Made by a program: the position numbers and the translations under genes
Shown: positions 6,459-8,084 of the stretch, piece after piece
How positions within the stretch are numbered: the stretch's first letter is position 1
How the letters are laid out: the number at the start of each line of letters is the position of its first letter
Source of the DNA: Bdellovibrio sp.
GTDB lineage: Bacteria > Bdellovibrionota > Bdellovibrionia > Bdellovibrionales > Bdellovibrionaceae
Reading direction: 5' to 3'
DNA: 8,084 nucleotides
NCBI GenBank assembly: GCA_017745015.1
Contig: JAGIAF010000158.1
Location: 1-8,084, forward strand
The notes under the pieces: generated by a model
Databases searched by the model: none
What the model was told of the DNA's origin: nothing
Seen by the model: the letters and a program-made list of their open reading frames with translations, nothing else

Positions 6459-7015
6459 TCCAAGATCCTTCCTCGTAAAATCAGATTCGTACCGGTAGCA
6501 ATTTCTTGCTTATGAGATTGCACGCGGCCTCGAAGCACATAGCCCGCGCCAGATTGAGTGCCAGCTCCCGCAAGGATGCCTTGTTGAATTGTCGCGGACG
6601 GTGCGTATTTCACAAGAACTGTGCGCTCGACAACGGGACCGATGCGAGGATGTGCGCGGAACCTCACGGTGACTGTATCGCCGTTGTTGATAGCCATGCC
6701 GTTGAGGGGCGAGCTGGTATTTGAAAGAGTGATATTGAATTTACCAGAAGTACAAACAGAGTTGTGAGTGTCGTAACTTGTGGCATCGATCCAGGTGGCG
6801 CCCTTATCGAAAGTCATTTCCACAGTGCCGATAAAGCTGGAACATTTTGCGGTCAGTGGAACCGCGGTGAGCGAAGAGGTTGTTATGTTCGACGTAACAA
6901 AATCAAATTGATTCATCGGACGCAAAAGCGTGACCTTGGGATCCGCATCGCTGCATCCCGCAAGAAAAACCAATCCAATACAAGCACATAGGTGCCTTAC
7001 GTTCCATCGTGGCAT
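6455..7015 (-). CDS. Lipoprotein of unknown family, coupled to the S74 fibre
   Basis: A 186-residue protein. Residues 1-21 form a lipoprotein signal peptide with lipobox LAGC, giving acylated Cys21; Asp at +3 (CSDAD) is a weak hint away from the E. coli-type +2 Asp inner-membrane signal. The mature part looks all-beta, with alternating hydrophobic residues (TVEMTFD, TVTVRFRAH, RTVLVKYA), and its only two mature cysteines (58, 88) could form a disulfide, as in an Ig-like sandwich. The tail has a short internal repeat, YVLRGRV and LILRGRI, 21 residues apart. I do not recognise the family. Its stop overlaps the fibre start by four bases, which implies balanced synthesis and suggests a job in anchoring, exporting or capping the fibre at the outer membrane; this is inference from context. 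The start is fixed by an upstream in-frame stop with no other ATG, GTG or TTG between, yet AAGG touches the ATG directly, so no well-spaced ribosome site is seen. It may depend on read-through from the transporter gene 39 bases upstream. Confidence 0.85.
   Translation of the reverse strand: MPRWNVRHLCACIGLVFLAGCSDADPKVTLLRPMNQFDFVTSNITTSSLTAVPLTAKCSSFIGTVEMTFDKGATWIDATSYDTHNSVCTSGKFNITLSNTSSPLNGMAINNGDTVTVRFRAHPRIGPVVERTVLVKYAPSATIQQGILAGAGTQSGAGYVLRGRVQSHKQEIATGTNLILRGRILE
6466..6474 (-). promoter_or_regulatory. Strong Shine-Dalgarno for the fibre gene, inside the lipoprotein gene
   Basis: The minus strand reads GAGGAAGGA (6474-6466), then 7 bases, then ATGATG. The spacing favours the first ATG (6458); the second (6455) is 10 bases away. 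Both give the same signal peptide less one Met. The lipoprotein's TGA (6457-6455) sits inside this ATGATGA, so terminating ribosomes can restart at once. Confidence 0.75.
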
Positions 7016-7054
7016 CCTTGGAAATATCGGTAAAAATCCAGTTAATCTGTAGTC

Positions 7055-8084
7055 TTACTTTGAGATAAATCTCTTGCTGAGAATATGAAAACGTAAAGTC
7101 AGCAGAGTGGAGGCGAATATGAGTCCAATCAGAAGACCCACCCAGATTCCCACTGGACCTACGCCAAGATGGAACGCCAGGAAATAACCGCCGGGTAATC
7201 CCATAATCCAATAAGCAAAGAAGGCAATGACACTGGGCCATTGTGTATCACTCATGCCGCGAAGGGCTCCAATGGAAACAGCCTGGACGCCGTCGAAGAT
7301 TTCAAAGATCGCAACCACAATAAAGAACTTTGCGGCCCAAGTAATAACATCAGGATCGTTGACATAAAAAGTAGGGAACCAATTGCGGAGCAGGAAGAAG
7401 CCCAAGGCGCAAAGACTCATGTAAACGGCAGAGATCTGAATGGCTGTGAAGCCCGCATGACGAGCCAAGGGATAATCTCCACGCCCCAATTCATAACCCA
7501 CACGAATCGAAGCTGCGATACCCACACCCATAGTGACCAGGAAGCTCGTGCTGGCAAGACTCAAAGCAATTTGGTGAGCGGCCAGTGGAATAGCCCCGAA
7601 CCAACCCATCATCACAGCAGCCGAAGCGAAGGCGCCGACTTCAAAGAAATAAGTGAAACCGTTAGGCAGTCCCAAACGAATCATGTTCTTGATGATCTGA
7701 TGATCGAAGCGATGGATCCAGCGCTCGCTCATGTAGTGTTTGAATTGGGGATGAAGATGAACGTAACCCATCATCACCACCGCCATGAATGTACGAGCAA
7801 TCAACGTGGCAATGGCCGCGCCATTCAAACCCATTTTTGGGAAGCCGTGATAGCCGTGAATTAAAACATAGTTCAATGCGACGTTCAGTAAAACACCCGC
7901 GATCATCACGAACATTCCGACTTTGGTTTTTCCAATGCCGTCAGTGAATTGCTTGTAGCACTGATAAATCATGGATGGCAAAATCGACCACACCATAATT
8001 TCAAAGAAGCCCGCACCCATGGAAAGGATCTCAGGGCGCTGACCGAAAATATCTAGGTGAGGCATCAAGCCATACAAAACGGCT
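7055..8084 (-). CDS. MATE-family multidrug efflux transporter, NorM-like (5' end outside window)
   Basis: The visible 342 residues run from the window edge to TAA 7057-7055. About 100-120 N-terminal residues of a usual 450-residue MATE protein are missing. It is an inner-membrane antiporter exporting cationic drugs or metabolites in exchange for Na+ or H+. What is seen (numbering from the TTG at 8077): the last helices of the N-lobe, with the family motif MGLNGAAIATLIA (82-94); then the C-lobe beginning RLGLPNGFTYFFEVGAF (134-150), whose Glu146 corresponds to the conserved helix-7 acid of NorM. LAAHQIAL (165-172) and RVGYELGRGD (192-201) follow. FDGVQAVSIGALRGMSDTQWP (261-281) contains Asp262 at the conserved helix-10 acidic position, so the functional residues are intact. 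The protein ends in a basic tail (LSKRFISK). The next gene starts 39 bases downstream with no terminator between, so some transcription may continue into the lipoprotein-fibre genes. Confidence 0.93.
   Translation of the reverse strand, partial: AVLYGLMPHLDIFGQRPEILSMGAGFFEIMVWSILPSMIYQCYKQFTDGIGKTKVGMFVMIAGVLLNVALNYVLIHGYHGFPKMGLNGAAIATLIARTFMAVVMMGYVHLHPQFKHYMSERWIHRFDHQIIKNMIRLGLPNGFTYFFEVGAFASAAVMMGWFGAIPLAAHQIALSLASTSFLVTMGVGIAASIRVGYELGRGDYPLARHAGFTAIQISAVYMSLCALGFFLLRNWFPTFYVNDPDVITWAAKFFIVVAIFEIFDGVQAVSIGALRGMSDTQWPSVIAFFAYWIMGLPGGYFLAFHLGVGPVGIWVGLLIGLIFASTLLTLRFHILSKRFISK

Noticed and set aside
7055..7073. GAGATAAATCTC palindrome at the end of the MATE gene as a terminator
   Set aside because: The stem is only 4 bp and no T-run follows, so it does not separate the transporter from the lipoprotein gene.
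1..8084. CRISPR array, tRNA, rRNA or riboswitch
   Set aside because: No regularly spaced direct repeats, tRNA-like cloverleaf or recognisable riboswitch core was seen on either strand. The repeats present are the element ends and the protein-level fibre modules.

Overview
The window most likely comes from a Gram-negative predatory or deltaproteobacterium-like organism of the Bdellovibrio type. This is inferred from three things: two lipobox lipoproteins, a long exported trimeric fibre with a self-cleaving endosialidase-type (Peptidase S74) chaperone, and moderate base composition. Large surface fibres of this build are abundant in Bdellovibrio. No rRNA or other marker gene is present, so the assignment is an inference.

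Layout. On the plus strand from the left edge lie the 3' half of a CPA2/Kef-type cation:proton antiporter (1-498, cut by the window) and an M48-family zinc metalloprotease lipoprotein resembling LoiP/BepA/Oma1 (542-1345). The protease stop codon lies inside the loop of a terminator hairpin (1334-1360). Directly against the terminator T-run sits a 517-519 bp mobile-element remnant (about 1360-1878). It has perfect 26-27 bp terminal inverted repeats and a decayed, internally deleted IS1-family transposase. All remaining genes are on the minus strand and converge on this element. In transcription order they are: a MATE/NorM-type efflux transporter (8084-7055, 5' end outside the window), a 186-residue lipoprotein of unknown family (7015-6455), a 1055-residue S74 fibre (6458-3291) and a secreted PA14-FN3 protein (3177-1876).

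How the genes may work together. The lipoprotein and fibre genes overlap by four bases (ATGA) and are almost certainly translated together. The PA14-FN3 gene follows after 113 bases on the same strand. All three products carry export signals and look adhesive or surface-exposed. They may form one surface-fibre module: an outer-membrane-anchored partner, a trimeric self-processing fibre, and a secreted glycan- or surface-binding protein. MATE, 39 bases upstream with no terminator between, may feed transcription into this module but has no obvious functional link. The antiporter and protease form a separate unit on the other strand, with the M48 protein probably serving outer-membrane quality control.

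The mobile element is informative. Removing it on paper gives the PA14-FN3 gene a TAA stop at the same codon where the element end now gives TAG. The insertion therefore seems not to have changed the protein, but it separated the gene from a hairpin the two convergent genes probably once shared.
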